A stretch of 64,000 bases of DNA from Schizosaccharomyces osmophilus. Taxonomy: Eukaryota; Ascomycota; Schizosaccharomycetes; Schizosaccharomycetales; Schizosaccharomycetaceae. The notes below the pieces were generated by a model. That model saw only the letters and a program-made list of their open reading frames with translations. It had not been told where the DNA came from and ran no database searches. The DNA is taken from NCBI RefSeq assembly GCF_027921745.1, contig NC_079238.1, positions 5,332,001 to 5,396,000 of the forward strand, written 5' to 3'. Shown here piece after piece: positions 51,139 through 61,073 of this stretch (position 1 is its first letter; the number at the start of each line of letters is the position of its first letter). A program made the position numbers and the translations under genes.

Positions 51139-51936
51139 TTAATCAATCTGCCCTTCCGCTTGCTTAACGGTACCGGAATCTTGTTTGTAATTTTCGATAG
51201 CTTGATCTAAACATTTCAGATTCTCATCTTGCGACAGATTATAATTCAAACGGAAAGGATGCTGAAATATGTAGTTACTAACATTCGGAATGTCTTTCAA
51301 GTGTTTTAAATAGCGAACGGCACAAACCAACATAAAATCCTTTCGATAATCAACGGTTGAATGAGAAAAGTCCGAAACATGGATATGATTAAATGGATGA
51401 GCAGCACACTTCACTTCTGAGTCGTCAATAATGACCGTATTATACTGAGACCAGTTGGCAGCTTTTCCGTTTCCATCTGTTTTAAGATTTTCCCAAATTG
51501 CATCTAAGTTTTTAAATGTTTGCACTTTGCTGTTGAAATGAGCTGTACTTAAACCCATATTTTCGCGAGTCCAACAGGCCGTTAGAGACTTGATCTGTTC
51601 AGAAGTCATGATACAATTTAGCATCGCATTAACGTTATCGCGCCTAGAAGAGCTATAGACCATAACAGAATAGTTTGAGAACGCATATTTCAAAAAATTT
51701 TTAACACCTGGACGTGGAATTGCTGTAGAAGAAGCACTACTCACGGACGTATGTGAACGGTCTTTTATAGGTCTACTTAATAGCGTTCCGTTCAAATCTA
51801 AAACTAGTAGTTTCCTGTTGTCGGTTTCGATACCTTTATTTTTGAGCCTTTCGAGGTAGAATTGTGAAGGTTTGGGTGTCATTATGGGCCTAATAAAATA
51901 TGGTCTTTTTGCAAGCTGTGGAAACCGAATAAACAT
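51139..51936 (-). CDS. NLI-interacting-factor (FCP/SCP-like) phosphatase domain protein
   Basis: 265 residues. The HAD-type FCP homology domain starts at about residue 42 with LLVLDLNGTLLSRP. It continues through RPGVKNFLKYAFSNYSVMVY, SSSRRDNV, CWTRENMG, FNSKVQTFKNLDAIW and TVIIDDSEVKCAAHPFNHIH. The nucleophilic Asp of DxDxT is present, but the second Asp, normally the general acid, is Asn (DLNGT). Activity may therefore be reduced or lost. My impression is that fungal members of this subfamily share this. A basic aromatic N-terminus (FIRFPQLAKRPYFIRP) could be a mitochondrial signal. The S. pombe counterpart I recall is SPBC1271.03c. Confidence 0.8.
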   Translation of the reverse strand: MFIRFPQLAKRPYFIRPIMTPKPSQFYLERLKNKGIETDNRKLLVLDLNGTLLSRPIKDRSHTSVSSASSTAIPRPGVKNFLKYAFSNYSVMVYSSSRRDNVNAMLNCIMTSEQIKSLTACWTRENMGLSTAHFNSKVQTFKNLDAIWENLKTDGNGKAANWSQYNTVIIDDSEVKCAAHPFNHIHVSDFSHSTVDYRKDFMLVCAVRYLKHLKDIPNVSNYIFQHPFRLNYNLSQDENLKCLDQAIENYKQDSGTVKQAEGQID

Positions 51937-52552
51937 GAAGGAATGCTACTAATCAGAGATGATGGATCACTGCTTTTAATTGTCAGTCTAAAAGAGAACC
52001 GAACAAACCATAAACTTACGCAGTATTCCGTTAACTAGTGAAATTTTTATCTGTTAACTTACTGCTCAGAAACAAGCAACTTATTGGATGGTTTAATACT
52101 GTTTCTTTCAATATGGAACTGTGTTTACGACAGAACTTGTCCAGCAAAGCGCTTTTGAAGAAACTGAAATAAAAGTTTTAAATAATAATTGGTTTGCATT
52201 TTTCAAGTCAAACTAATGAGGAACTGCTTGTAGACGCTCTAGCTAAGCGCTCTAATGAATTGCAGAAACAATATACATACGAACTTGGCAAAGACATTAT
52301 TTGCAGTAAATCTTTAGATGCTCTATAAAGGTTATCCGAGAAAAGTAATAGTACATAGCTGTTAGTGATTATCAAACAATAGATGAAGGCAGATGAAATA
52401 AAGCCTTGGCTTTTAGGAGGTAATTATATTACTTTTTGATAAATATCTATCTTTCTGAGTTGACACGCTCTTCCAAGTATTTGTCTTTTTTGTTTACTTA
52501 ATGGAAGAACAACAGGTAGAGAGAAACAAGTAAAATACGAATAATATGTGAT
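51937..52552. other. Divergent/tail region between the phosphatase-like gene and dys1
   Basis: Contains a 48-codon open frame without ATG (52182-52328, ending SNELQKQYTYELGKD followed by a short tail) and a possible two-exon microprotein (52383-52533). Both are on the plus strand. No RNA gene recognised. Confidence 0.35.
52383..52533 (+). CDS. Possible 30-residue single-span membrane microprotein
   Basis: Exon 1 (52383-52419) encodes MKADEIKPWLLG. A GTAATT donor and an AAG acceptor at 52477 would join it to exon 2 (52478-52533), which adds VFVFFVYLMEEQQVERNK. The branch site (TTGAC) is weak. The result is a hydrophobic helix flanked by charged ends. PWLLG-FVF resembles the tail-anchor of RAMP4-type proteins, but the usual N-terminal half is absent. 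Chance cannot be excluded. It lies 20 bases beyond the dys1 stop, on the opposite strand. Confidence 0.25.
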
Positions 52553-53704
52553 CTATTTCGCAAAGGTAGAAGCGACAATTAGCGGAAAAAGAAGACTTAC
52601 TTCACCGTAGACCTTGAGCTGTGTTAGATACGATAGTATTTATGTGAATGCTTACCTTTACTCTTTTAGCATCAGAACGGATCTTTCCCCAACTGACGGC
52701 CTCATCAGGTCGTGCACCGGCATCGCTTCCGTCGAACTCATTTCCAGAATTGATGTACACGCTCCAGTCAGCGCCATTACGCATTAAGTTTGCATTACAG
52801 ATATGATGCTTCACAACACCACCTCCGAGGATAATGATGCCTGTTTTGTTGGCACGCACAGCATGCGAATTGATATTACGGATATCGGCCACGATATCAA
52901 GGCTAATAGGACGTGGGTCGGCCTTGTAGGTATGAAAGTAAAGCATGTCACCAATTGAACCATCTGTCAAAGCAGGGCAATAAACTGGTATATTGTTTTT
53001 ATAAGCCCAATAGTAAACGCTTCTCTCATCATTTATTTCCTTACCAAGACGATGGATGAAGGAAGAAGGAGTCCAGTGTGTACCAAGAGTTTCTTGTTCT
53101 TCAACCATCTTGTCCAAAATGGGCATGAGCCACTCTTCAAAGCGACAATAGTTGTCGTTAGGTACAATGAGGTTGCCGATACGATTTAGTCCTTTTTCGC
53201 GAAGACCTTTTCCTTCCATGTGGAATTCACCAAGATAAGTGGGACCAAGGCATTTGATCAAATCTTCTTCCACACCTCCTGCGGTAGTTACAAGGACGTC
53301 AACGCATTTGTTCTGTACTAAATAACGCAAGATTTCACGAATACCGGACGAAATTAGGTTACTGGTGTAGCCAAGAAAGACGGTAGCCTTTTCACTCTTT
53401 CCTTCCGGAGGATTGGGATCACGCCAATCTTTCTAGACTTAAGTTAATCTTGGATTTCAAAAGAAAGAAAAAGATATATATTTCTTACCATCTCGTTAAT
53501 AATTTGGATTGCTTGGCTAAGGTGCGTAGCTTGAAATCCCATCTTCCCATAGGATTGCATCAACTCTTCGACAGAGATTCCAGGTCCTCCATTCTGCTTT
53601 CGCTCATCGTAATGATTGAAATCGGGGCCCTCAACAATCACATCCATTCCTTGGGGTTTCTCAGAAGCCACAAAGACAGCATTCTTCGCAGAGTTTTCTT
53701 CCAT
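52553..53704 (-). CDS. dys1: Deoxyhypusine synthase
   Basis: Three exons, 53489-53704, 52656-53432 and 52553-52612, give 350 residues, the length I recall in S. pombe. It catalyses the NAD-dependent transfer of the aminobutyl group of spermidine to eIF5A. Signatures: [89 protein letters not shown], and the catalytic-lysine segment [14 protein letters not shown]. The last 19 residues come from a 60-nt final exon ([19 protein letters not shown]), reached by an intron of only 43 nt with an AAG acceptor. Without it the conserved C-terminus is lost. Confidence 0.95.
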
Positions 53705-54733
53705 TGTTTTATATTTCTATTAACAAAAAATAAAAAGTATTAAAAATCCAAAAATCCAAATTTTCTACGGTTCAAATGATCACTACCAAAATCTCAAAAT
53801 TTTTTATGAAAAACCAACTAAAAATACAAAGTTAGTAACAAGCAATTGCAATTATTAAAAGAATGACAAAATTACATTCTAATAAGCAAAAAACACTAAT
53901 GTATCGCCTTTTATTTATACTTGGTTTGTTTTGTTGAGTTGGGAAGATGGAAGATGTGGTACGTTAAATGTTTTTAATAGAAAATAAACAGAAGAGAAAA
54001 ATAAAAAAAATAAACAAGAAAAGATTCTTGATTCATACGCATATTCAATTATCTGAATGAATAATTAAACAAGAACTATGGACATGGTCAGATGGATTGT
54101 TGAGAAAATTTCTTCTCAAACAACAACAGCAATATCCAAGGTACCTTACATTGCTTGAAATGTAATAAGGTAAATTTGGCAACTATCATATTTATTTAGG
54201 GGCCATTTGCAGTTTCCATTCGAAGCATGAATGCGGATTATGGTGATTTCAAATCAATTAAACCATAAATGTGTCGTCCATGATATTATCTATCATAGCA
54301 AAGAGGAAAAAATAAAAAAAGGTGAATACAAAACAAAAGGGTTTCATTGTAGGAAAATTATTTCGTTGACTGGATGCATAGAAGCAAAACAAGAGGATAA
54401 AATAAACGGTTTAGGCATGCTGTAGCAAATCGGAAGCAAAAAGGAATTCTAGTATAAGTAAATGTAATGTAAAAGCTTAGATCAGGAAAGCCACGGATGC
54501 AGGTACAAGGAGAACAATCATAAAAATATTAAAATAAGGGTGAAACATTAAGATTAGATTGCTAAAGGTTCTTTAGAAGAATTAAAGGATCCATAAAGCA
54601 TACAATTGAAAAAAAAAACTCTTTTGAGGTTGGAAAGATGCAAACAAAAAGTACAAAGCAAAGGTCCATCAATCATTACGAAAAAAAATCTGACCGGGAA
54701 AGTGAAAGCGGAATTTGGAGGTATTGAACCAGT
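53705..54733. other. Intergenic, dys1 promoter / AN1 gene 3' region
   Basis: About 1 kb, very AT-rich. A 64-codon ORF (54231-54425) has no recognisable domain. No RNA boxes seen. Confidence 0.45.
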
Positions 54734-55381
54734 TTATACTTTACTAATCAATCCGTCACAGTGCTCCTTTTCTAGTTTAAGACGGTTTCGTTCATGTTCC
54801 TCCTTTCGTAGATTCTTGAGAGCATTACAATCATGATCTTCCATGAGTCGATGGGCGGCGCAATAAGCCATGTCGCAATGTAAGCAGTGGCCAGCCAAGC
54901 GAAGTGTCAGTTTTGTACAAGTTGGCTGCGAACAGCGTCTTCTGAATGGATGGGAAGAAGGGGGAGAAGCAGTGGCCTTGATGGGATTTTGTTCAGAAGG
55001 TGGCAAGGGAGGAATCGTAGTTTTAAAGGTTGAGGCGGAAACGGAAGAGTTACATGAAGGGAGGGAAGAGAATTGTGAAGGATGCATAGGTTCTACACTC
55101 AAATAAAACGACAAGGGAGAAGAGTCATCAAAGACAGAGTGATCCATAGGGGAAGAAGATAAGGGGGAAAGGCAAATGACAGAGTCTTGTGAAATTCCAT
55201 AATTATTACAAGTTAAATCCATATTGAGACGGGCGCCATGGTAATAGAAACGGTAAAACAGCTTTGCATTGTCAGGAAGGATTCCTTGGCGGGACAAAAG
55301 ATCAAAAATTTGCCCGATGAGAGTATCGGGATGAATATCGATTGTATAAGAGATTCTGCCGGATAAAATTTGGAGAAGCAT
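54734..55381 (-). CDS. AN1-type zinc finger protein with ubiquitin-like N-terminus
   Basis: 215 residues from ATG 55381 (MLLQILSGRISYTIDIHPDT); the in-frame TTG upstream is rejected. Residues 1-75 look like a ubiquitin-like fold (ILPDNAKLFYRFYYHGARL, DSVICL near its end). A Ser/Pro linker follows. The AN1 finger lies near 140-185: RRRCSQPTCTKLTLRLAGHC, LHC, AYCAAHRLMEDHDC, with the Cys/His spacing of the family. A charged helix ends the protein (LRKEEHERNRLKLEKEHC). AN1 proteins are linked to proteasome and stress responses. The S. pombe counterpart I recall is SPBC1271.05c. Confidence 0.85.
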   Translation of the reverse strand: MLLQILSGRISYTIDIHPDTLIGQIFDLLSRQGILPDNAKLFYRFYYHGARLNMDLTCNNYGISQDSVICLSPLSSSPMDHSVFDDSSPLSFYLSVEPMHPSQFSSLPSCNSSVSASTFKTTIPPLPPSEQNPIKATASPPSSHPFRRRCSQPTCTKLTLRLAGHCLHCDMAYCAAHRLMEDHDCNALKNLRKEEHERNRLKLEKEHCDGLISKV

Positions 55382-56914
55382 GGAGGCGTCGAAAAGAGCT
55401 AACAAGCAAGATTTGCAACGAACACGGAATCGGAAACGAAAAGGGAAAAGTTATGTATGATGAACAAGTGAATGAATTCAACGTTATCAAAGGTCAAAAT
55501 TGAGGGAAGAGTACGACAGAGGAGGAAGAAGGAAGCAACAGAACGGATTCAAAACAGAGAAGAAGTAAACAAGGATATGAAAAAAATCCTTTAGATAGGG
55601 TAAAACAAATTGAATTGAAATTGAGGTAGGAAGAATAAAAAGCAAACGAGAAAGGAAACCAGACTTCAATGCAATGGACCTCACAAGGTAATCAATTCAT
55701 AAACAATTCAAACGGAACCGCAAAGTTAATGTCAATTGAAACTGTTCTAGAGTAAAAGAAAAAGAATTCTACTATGAAACAGTAAAATCCAGGAACAGAT
55801 TTGAGTATAGGGATTGGGATTGAGATTGGAATAGGGAAAGAGTAGAAAGCAATAGGAAGGAAGAAGGAAGTGGGTGTACGAGATTCGCTGGCCTAATAAG
55901 TTGTGTCAAAACTGCGGGTAAGGTTGTCATTGCGTACTATGAACCATGATTTGCCGATACGTTTCGTTTTGTTATACTGAGGAAGGCCAATGCCTAACAA
56001 ACAAGAAGGAGAGTCTTTAGAGATGGAAGAAACGAAAGCAACAATAACAAAAGAAAAACAAAGAAACCCAAGTTCTAGTAAAGGATATGCGAGGTCAACT
56101 TGTGCAGGATACAAGACACAAGTAAAGCTCATCGAACAGGATCATTTGTATAGTATCCTTTTGTGTTCCTCCTAAGAGTGAATACGATTGTATGAGTGCG
56201 TAGAAAATTCAGAGGCAAAGACGTTTCTAAGCATCAAAATGGTATAGTTATAAAGCTAAAAGTGATTTTCAAGTAGTTATAGAGTTGGCCGTCATTGCGA
56301 AAGCCCATGGCTCCTGGTCCTCTTTTCTCATATCTGCTCATTAGCATAACGGTAACTGAAACCGGGATGAAGCCGGAAACCTTGAGTTTACGAGGTTGTT
56401 AGAAAGAAAATGGAATCGATGTACGTTTGAAATAATCGTAAAGCTCGTTGCACCGCTGGTTTTGCATTCATTTCGAAAACTCTTGTTTATTTACATGATC
56501 CAAGATGATAATACATCATAGAAAAATTATCTAAGCGAAGGTACTGACTGATTTGGAAATGAAAAGATTGAATCCATGAATGGAAATAATTTTATGATTT
56601 CACACAATTCAAGGAAGCAAAATGAATAGGAATTTTGATTCTAAGCGATATGAAACTATGTTTGATATGCCGTTACAGAGTTCCTAAAATCGGAAAAGGA
56701 AGAAACCAAGTGTTAAATGCATGAGACTACAGAGTTGAAGCTATTAGGCAACAGGTCGTTGAAAAAGTTTGTTCGGAATACTTTATACGGTAAATTCTTC
56801 CACTGCCCAGCCTTGGTAGGATTGCGATGTAGTCTTTTCGAGGTCATTTTCATTTGCATTTTTCTAAAATTCTTCCTTCTATCCTAAAAAGAGGAAAAAT
56901 TTACGGTAGTCGAA
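55382..56914. other. Intergenic, AN1 gene promoter to tRNA-Gln
   Basis: 1.5 kb. The plus strand is strongly purine-rich up to about 56200 (long GAA/GGAA tracts). At 56134-56157 the sequence GAACAGGATCATTTGTATAG resembles box A of U3 snoRNA (see findings). Overlapping ORFs at 55893-56175 show no domain. Two genes I recall between these neighbours in S. pombe are not visible. Confidence 0.4.
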
Positions 56915-56985
56915 GGTCGTACTGGGAATCGAACCCAGGTCTCGAGAATCAAAATCTCATGTGCTAGCCATTACACCATACAACC
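56915..56985 (-). tRNA. tRNA-Gln (TTG anticodon)
   Basis: 71 nt, intronless. The acceptor stem GGTTGTA pairs with TACGACC (one GT). The B box is GGTTCGATTCC. The anticodon loop TTTTGAT gives anticodon TTG, which reads CAA. A TATA-like TATATATT lies about 30 bases upstream on the minus strand, and TTTTT follows the 3' end. Both are usual for fission-yeast tRNA genes. Confidence 0.93.
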
Positions 56986-57198
56986 GTGTTGAGCTCCAGT
57001 AAAAAATAGCAAATATATAGCAACACCTACGAAAGAGGAAAGAAGGCTTTTGAAAACTAGAAAGTCCTTGTCTTAATGAAGGTAGCACCATTAGAACGAT
57101 GGAACAAAAGGCGAGCGTTCGCTTCCAACTCGCCAGGATTGCTCCTATTGAAGGAGGATCTTATAATAAAAAACAAGCTAATTCGTTTTCTGAAAAAG

Positions 57199-57281
57199 TC
57201 CCGGGTAGCTCAATCGGTTTAGAGCGTCTGACTCTTACGAAGGTCATCAGAAGGTTGCGAGTTCGAGTCTCGCCTTGGGAG
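57199..57281 (+). tRNA. tRNA-Lys (CTT anticodon) with 8-nt intron
   Basis: 83 nt including an intron. The acceptor TCCCGGG pairs with CTTGGGA (two GT pairs). The D arm is GCTC...GAGC and the B box is GAGTTCGAGTC. The anticodon stem TCTGA/TCAGA encloses C T CTT A, then the intron CGAAGGTC (57238-57245) after position 37, then A. Anticodon CTT is at 57234-57236. TTATAATAAAA lies about 38 bases upstream, and TTTTT follows 10 bases after the end. Confidence 0.95.
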
Positions 57282-58516
57282 TTCTTTACCTTTTTATTGA
57301 ATTTCACTATGCAATTAAGTACTTGTCTACAGAATGCTTGCTTTTGTTTTGCTTTTTTCCTTTTTATTTTATTTTCTTTTGTAATTTCTGTAAATGTTCA
57401 ACTTCCATATCGCGCTTCTGTTTCCAAAGGTTTCCCTTCCTACCCGTTCAGAGTAGCCATTCCACGATTTTTTTCATCGTCGGAAGTCTACATACAAACA
57501 TGTAGACGTTCCCCATAAAAAGAAAAACAAAACAGTTTCTTTTACTTTTTTTCAATTCTTTTGCAACTATTTTTACTGTTTACAATCGTAATAAATGCGA
57601 TCCAAAGATAAAATTGACTATCATGCAACCGACAATATTCACCTCGCCTTTCCCAATATTTTTTTTTTCTTTTCTTTTGCATTTTTCATAATGACATAAA
57701 GAGCCAGTACCGGGTTTCCTTTTTTTTTTCACTTGTAATACCCGAGGAGTATGTGAAGTCATCCACGGGCGTGCCGCGCAAAACATGTTGTTTAAACATT
57801 TGTTTTCTTTTTTTTTTACTTATCTTGTTGGCTGGACCGATACCGACTGAGAATTAAAGCTGCGACTTTTCTGTACCCGATTCCCACATCGGCATTTCTT
57901 CATCGGTATTGTCATAAATCGACCAATAACGTTATTGTTTTTGGCCATAAAAAAAAAAGTAAACGACAGTCTGATTTCCGGGCCTATTCAAATTTACTTT
58001 AAATACTTAAAATGATAAAGTTTTTTGGTTTAGCGAAGCTGTCGCAGATTATCGGATACGTTTTCCATTGTCCTTACATATTACGCAACCACAAAAAAAG
58101 ATAGGGGGCTTTCCATGTCATTCGAAAGGGTCAAAGTATGTCATTACCGCAAAACTTATAAGAAGCATGAAACCACGCAAAACTTTGTGTGAATAAACCA
58201 CCTAGTGGGGCCGTGCGACAAATTAATAATTAATTCAGCTAATAATCAAGGTTGAACCGCACTCCTGTTTCTTTCATTTGTTTTTTTATGTTGTGTCCTT
58301 TTTTATTTAATTTATTTGCATAGGCGTTTTAGACATTTACGTGTTCCTCTTAATTTTCGCGTCGCGTTATCTTTTGCTAACAAATATCCTTTCATTGCTT
58401 TAGCGAATTATCCTTACGGTTTCTATTTGTATACATTTATAAATATCCAACTTGGCTTTTTCTTTCGTTGTTAATCTCTTGTTCGTTTGGTAATAGTTTT
58501 CTAAAAGGTTGTTGGT
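57282..58516. other. Long tgp1 upstream region
   Basis: 1.2 kb without a supported ORF. It contains a perfect match (reverse strand) to the Pho7 consensus at 57854-57865 and a partial one at 58042-58053. In S. pombe a regulatory long non-coding RNA occupies the region upstream of tgp1. Confidence 0.5.
57854..57865 (-). promoter_or_regulatory. Candidate Pho7 binding site
   Basis: The minus strand reads TCGCAGCTTTAA, a full match to the consensus TCG(G/C)(A/T)NNTTNAA that I recall for S. pombe Pho7, the phosphate-starvation activator. It lies 652 bases upstream of the tgp1 ATG. A weaker plus-strand match, TCGCAGATTATC, is at 58042-58053. Confidence 0.45.
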
Positions 58517-60064
58517 ATGTCTTCGGATTCTAGTTTTGCTTCTCTTCATAAAACCGGGACTCAAGCTATCCCCGATAGTAAGTCGCTTAGCAATACCCGC
58601 TCCAACAGCGCTGATGTGACCTCCAACTCCTCGCAACCCACGGGAGATTTGAAAGACGATGAAAAGAATGTTTTCGATTCTTCGTCAGAACTGGAGAAAG
58701 GATCGAACCATTCTACTAGTGAATGGAAGAAATTCTTTGACGTCTTCATTTGTGGTGTTGCCCTGATTTCCGATGGTTATTGCTCCAATTCTATCGGTAC
58801 TGTCATGACAATATTAAAAAAGCTTTACCCCAAAGAAACCACCACCAACAAGTCTATGCAAGATGTCGGTATGATTGCATATGTTGGTACTGTTATTGGT
58901 CAATTGACGTTTGGTTGGTATTCTGATTTTTTCGGTCGTAAAAATGGTATGATTACTGCTACTCTTATTCTCTTAATATCTACTGCTCTTTGTGCTGGCG
59001 CTTATGGTTATCACGGAAGTATCAATGGTATGATTTCTGCTTTGATTGCTTATCGATTTTTCCTTGGTATTGGCCTTGGCGCAGAATACCCTTGTGGCAC
59101 CGTGGCTGCTTCCGAGAATTCGAGCCAAATGAAGTCTGGTAGACGCCACGGTTCTTTTATCTTTGTAACTGGTTCTGCAATTGACATGGGATTTGTTTTA
59201 GGTGCTTTTGTTCCGTTCGTTTTAGTATGTATATTTGGTGAGCATCATCTTCGAGCTGTTTGGCGTATGTCGATTGGTTTAGGTTGTGTCATTCCTCTCC
59301 TTCTTCTGGCTTTTCGTTTGCCGATGAAGGAAAACGGTATCTTCCTCAAATCTCGAATTCCTTATACAAAAATTCCATGGCCTGTCGTCATTCGTCTCTA
59401 TGGTGTTCGCTTTGCTGTGATTTGCCTCGTTTGGTTCGTCTACGACTTGTCTGCATATGCATTTAGTTTGTATTCTAGTACTATCGTAAGTGGTATTCTT
59501 CCTCCAGATGCATCCATTGTGAGAAGCTTTGGATGGAATACTCTTATTAACACTTTTTACCTTCCTGGTTCTTGGTTAGGTTGTATATTTTCCGACATTA
59601 TTGGTCCAAAGTGGTGTTTGGTGTCTGGTTTAGTCTTACAAGGTACGATTGGTTTCTTTATGTCTGGCTTTTACAACCAATTGGTTCACCGTATTGCTGG
59701 CTTCTGTGTTATATATGGTATCTTCTTGTCAATGGGTGAGTTTGGCGCTGGTGGTAACATTGGTTTGATGGCTTCCAAGACTTCTCCTACTGCCATCCGC
59801 GGTATCTATTATGGTCTTGCCGCTGCTATTGGAAAATGTGGTGCCATTGCCGGTGTTTACGCTTTTGGCGGTAACCAAATCCGAATTTACTTTTATGCTG
59901 CTAGTGGAATGGCAATGTTCGTAGCCATTATATCCTTTTTCTTCCTTCCTCATATCAATCAAACTTGCATTGAAGATGAAGATCAACGCTTTGTGCAAGC
60001 TTGTATAGATTCCGGATACGGAAATCCCTATGATCATGAAGAGACCGTCCTCGCCAAAGCATAA
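58517..60064 (+). CDS. tgp1: Plasma-membrane glycerophosphodiester transporter (MFS, PHS family)
   Basis: 515 residues. A Ser-rich cytosolic N-terminus (about 1-70) is followed by 12 predicted membrane helices. PHS-family motifs: [20 protein letters not shown], the loop 2-3 motif [18 protein letters not shown], the helix 4 signature [20 protein letters not shown] and, in the second half, [20 protein letters not shown]. Tgp1 imports glycerophosphodiesters as a phosphate source and in S. pombe is repressed by transcription through its promoter when phosphate is plentiful. The long upstream interval and the Pho7-like site fit this. The first ATG of the frame is used. Confidence 0.93.
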   Translation: MSSDSSFASLHKTGTQAIPDSKSLSNTRSNSADVTSNSSQPTGDLKDDEKNVFDSSSELEKGSNHSTSEWKKFFDVFICGVALISDGYCSNSIGTVMTILKKLYPKETTTNKSMQDVGMIAYVGTVIGQLTFGWYSDFFGRKNGMITATLILLISTALCAGAYGYHGSINGMISALIAYRFFLGIGLGAEYPCGTVAASENSSQMKSGRRHGSFIFVTGSAIDMGFVLGAFVPFVLVCIFGEHHLRAVWRMSIGLGCVIPLLLLAFRLPMKENGIFLKSRIPYTKIPWPVVIRLYGVRFAVICLVWFVYDLSAYAFSLYSSTIVSGILPPDASIVRSFGWNTLINTFYLPGSWLGCIFSDIIGPKWCLVSGLVLQGTIGFFMSGFYNQLVHRIAGFCVIYGIFLSMGEFGAGGNIGLMASKTSPTAIRGIYYGLAAAIGKCGAIAGVYAFGGNQIRIYFYAASGMAMFVAIISFFFLPHINQTCIEDEDQRFVQACIDSGYGNPYDHEETVLAKA

Positions 60065-61073
60065 AGTATGTTGCCTTGGCTCATGTCTTTGATGTCGAAC
60101 ATAATGAGTAATGAACCTTTAACGCGAAAAAGAAAAAAAAAAAGAGAAACTAACTTTATTTATTATTTAATTATTTGAAATGACTTCTAAACATACATTC
60201 GGCTTTCTCAACAACTCAAAAAACAAAATTTAAAGAAAGTGCTTTGTTTTTGACTCTTGAGTTCAACCTCAGGGAATCTTCCTTGATTATAATGCTGATC
60301 TTCTTTGAATTAAAAACATCTAGACTATTAGATATGTTTTTGCGCCAACTCAACTTGGCTTTTCTTTTCTTTTTGAAATAAGAACAAGCAAAAAAAAAAA
60401 AAATTTCAAAAGAAAGCACGATCTTTGATCGTTGGATCGACTAATCTATAGACAGGGTTCTTGGGTATTATGGTTAACACCTATATCAATTTGTTTATAG
60501 GAAAAAAAAAGGGCATTTAGAATAGAGAATAGTGTTTGTAACTTGTATATATATATATATATAAATAATAATAATTATTTTTTTTTTTTTTTTTTTTATT
60601 TCGTGACATCCTGGTTTTTACGCTGTATGATTGTATGACCGAGTGTATATTTCTGTGAATAAAAATCCATCCTACTTATGTTAGACTTTAGCTTTTGTGA
60701 AAGTATTCTCAGTTTCAGAAATCTGATTAACTGAATGAACTGACGATTAAAATATATGAAGTCAGATCAGTCGAGTCTCAGATTGAAAGATTCGTACTTT
60801 AACTGCAGGGTTTAGTAACTTCTAGGATAAATCTAAATAGCGATTTCGTTCAGTCTTTATCTAGATTTTCACTGTTTACAATTTGTAATACTGGGACTCT
60901 TTTGCATTATTCATGATACGATATCTGGGCCGTGGCATTCTCGTTGCTTCTCAGCTTTACTCTAAAGTAGCTTGGCATTAATAATTACAAGTAGTTGAAG
61001 TGAACGAACGAAAGCAAATACATTTATTAACTCAAAAAGAAACCTTATCTACATACAATACACAATTCGGGAA
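60065..61073. other. Convergent interval, tgp1 / MFS transporter
   Basis: About 1 kb. It holds (TA)9 at 60546-60563 and T20 at 60578-60597. No gene recognised; a 67-codon minus ORF (60216-60419) looks like chance. Confidence 0.5.
60546..60597. repeat. (TA)n microsatellite and T20 tract
   Basis: Nine TA units, a short ATA/ATT spacer and twenty consecutive T residues in the space between two converging genes. Confidence 0.9.

Noticed and set aside
57785-57800. TTTAAAC hexamer as an Mmi1 (DSR) element in a tgp1-regulating RNA
   Set aside because: Single UNAAAC hexamers are expected by chance in AT-rich DNA; no cluster is seen.
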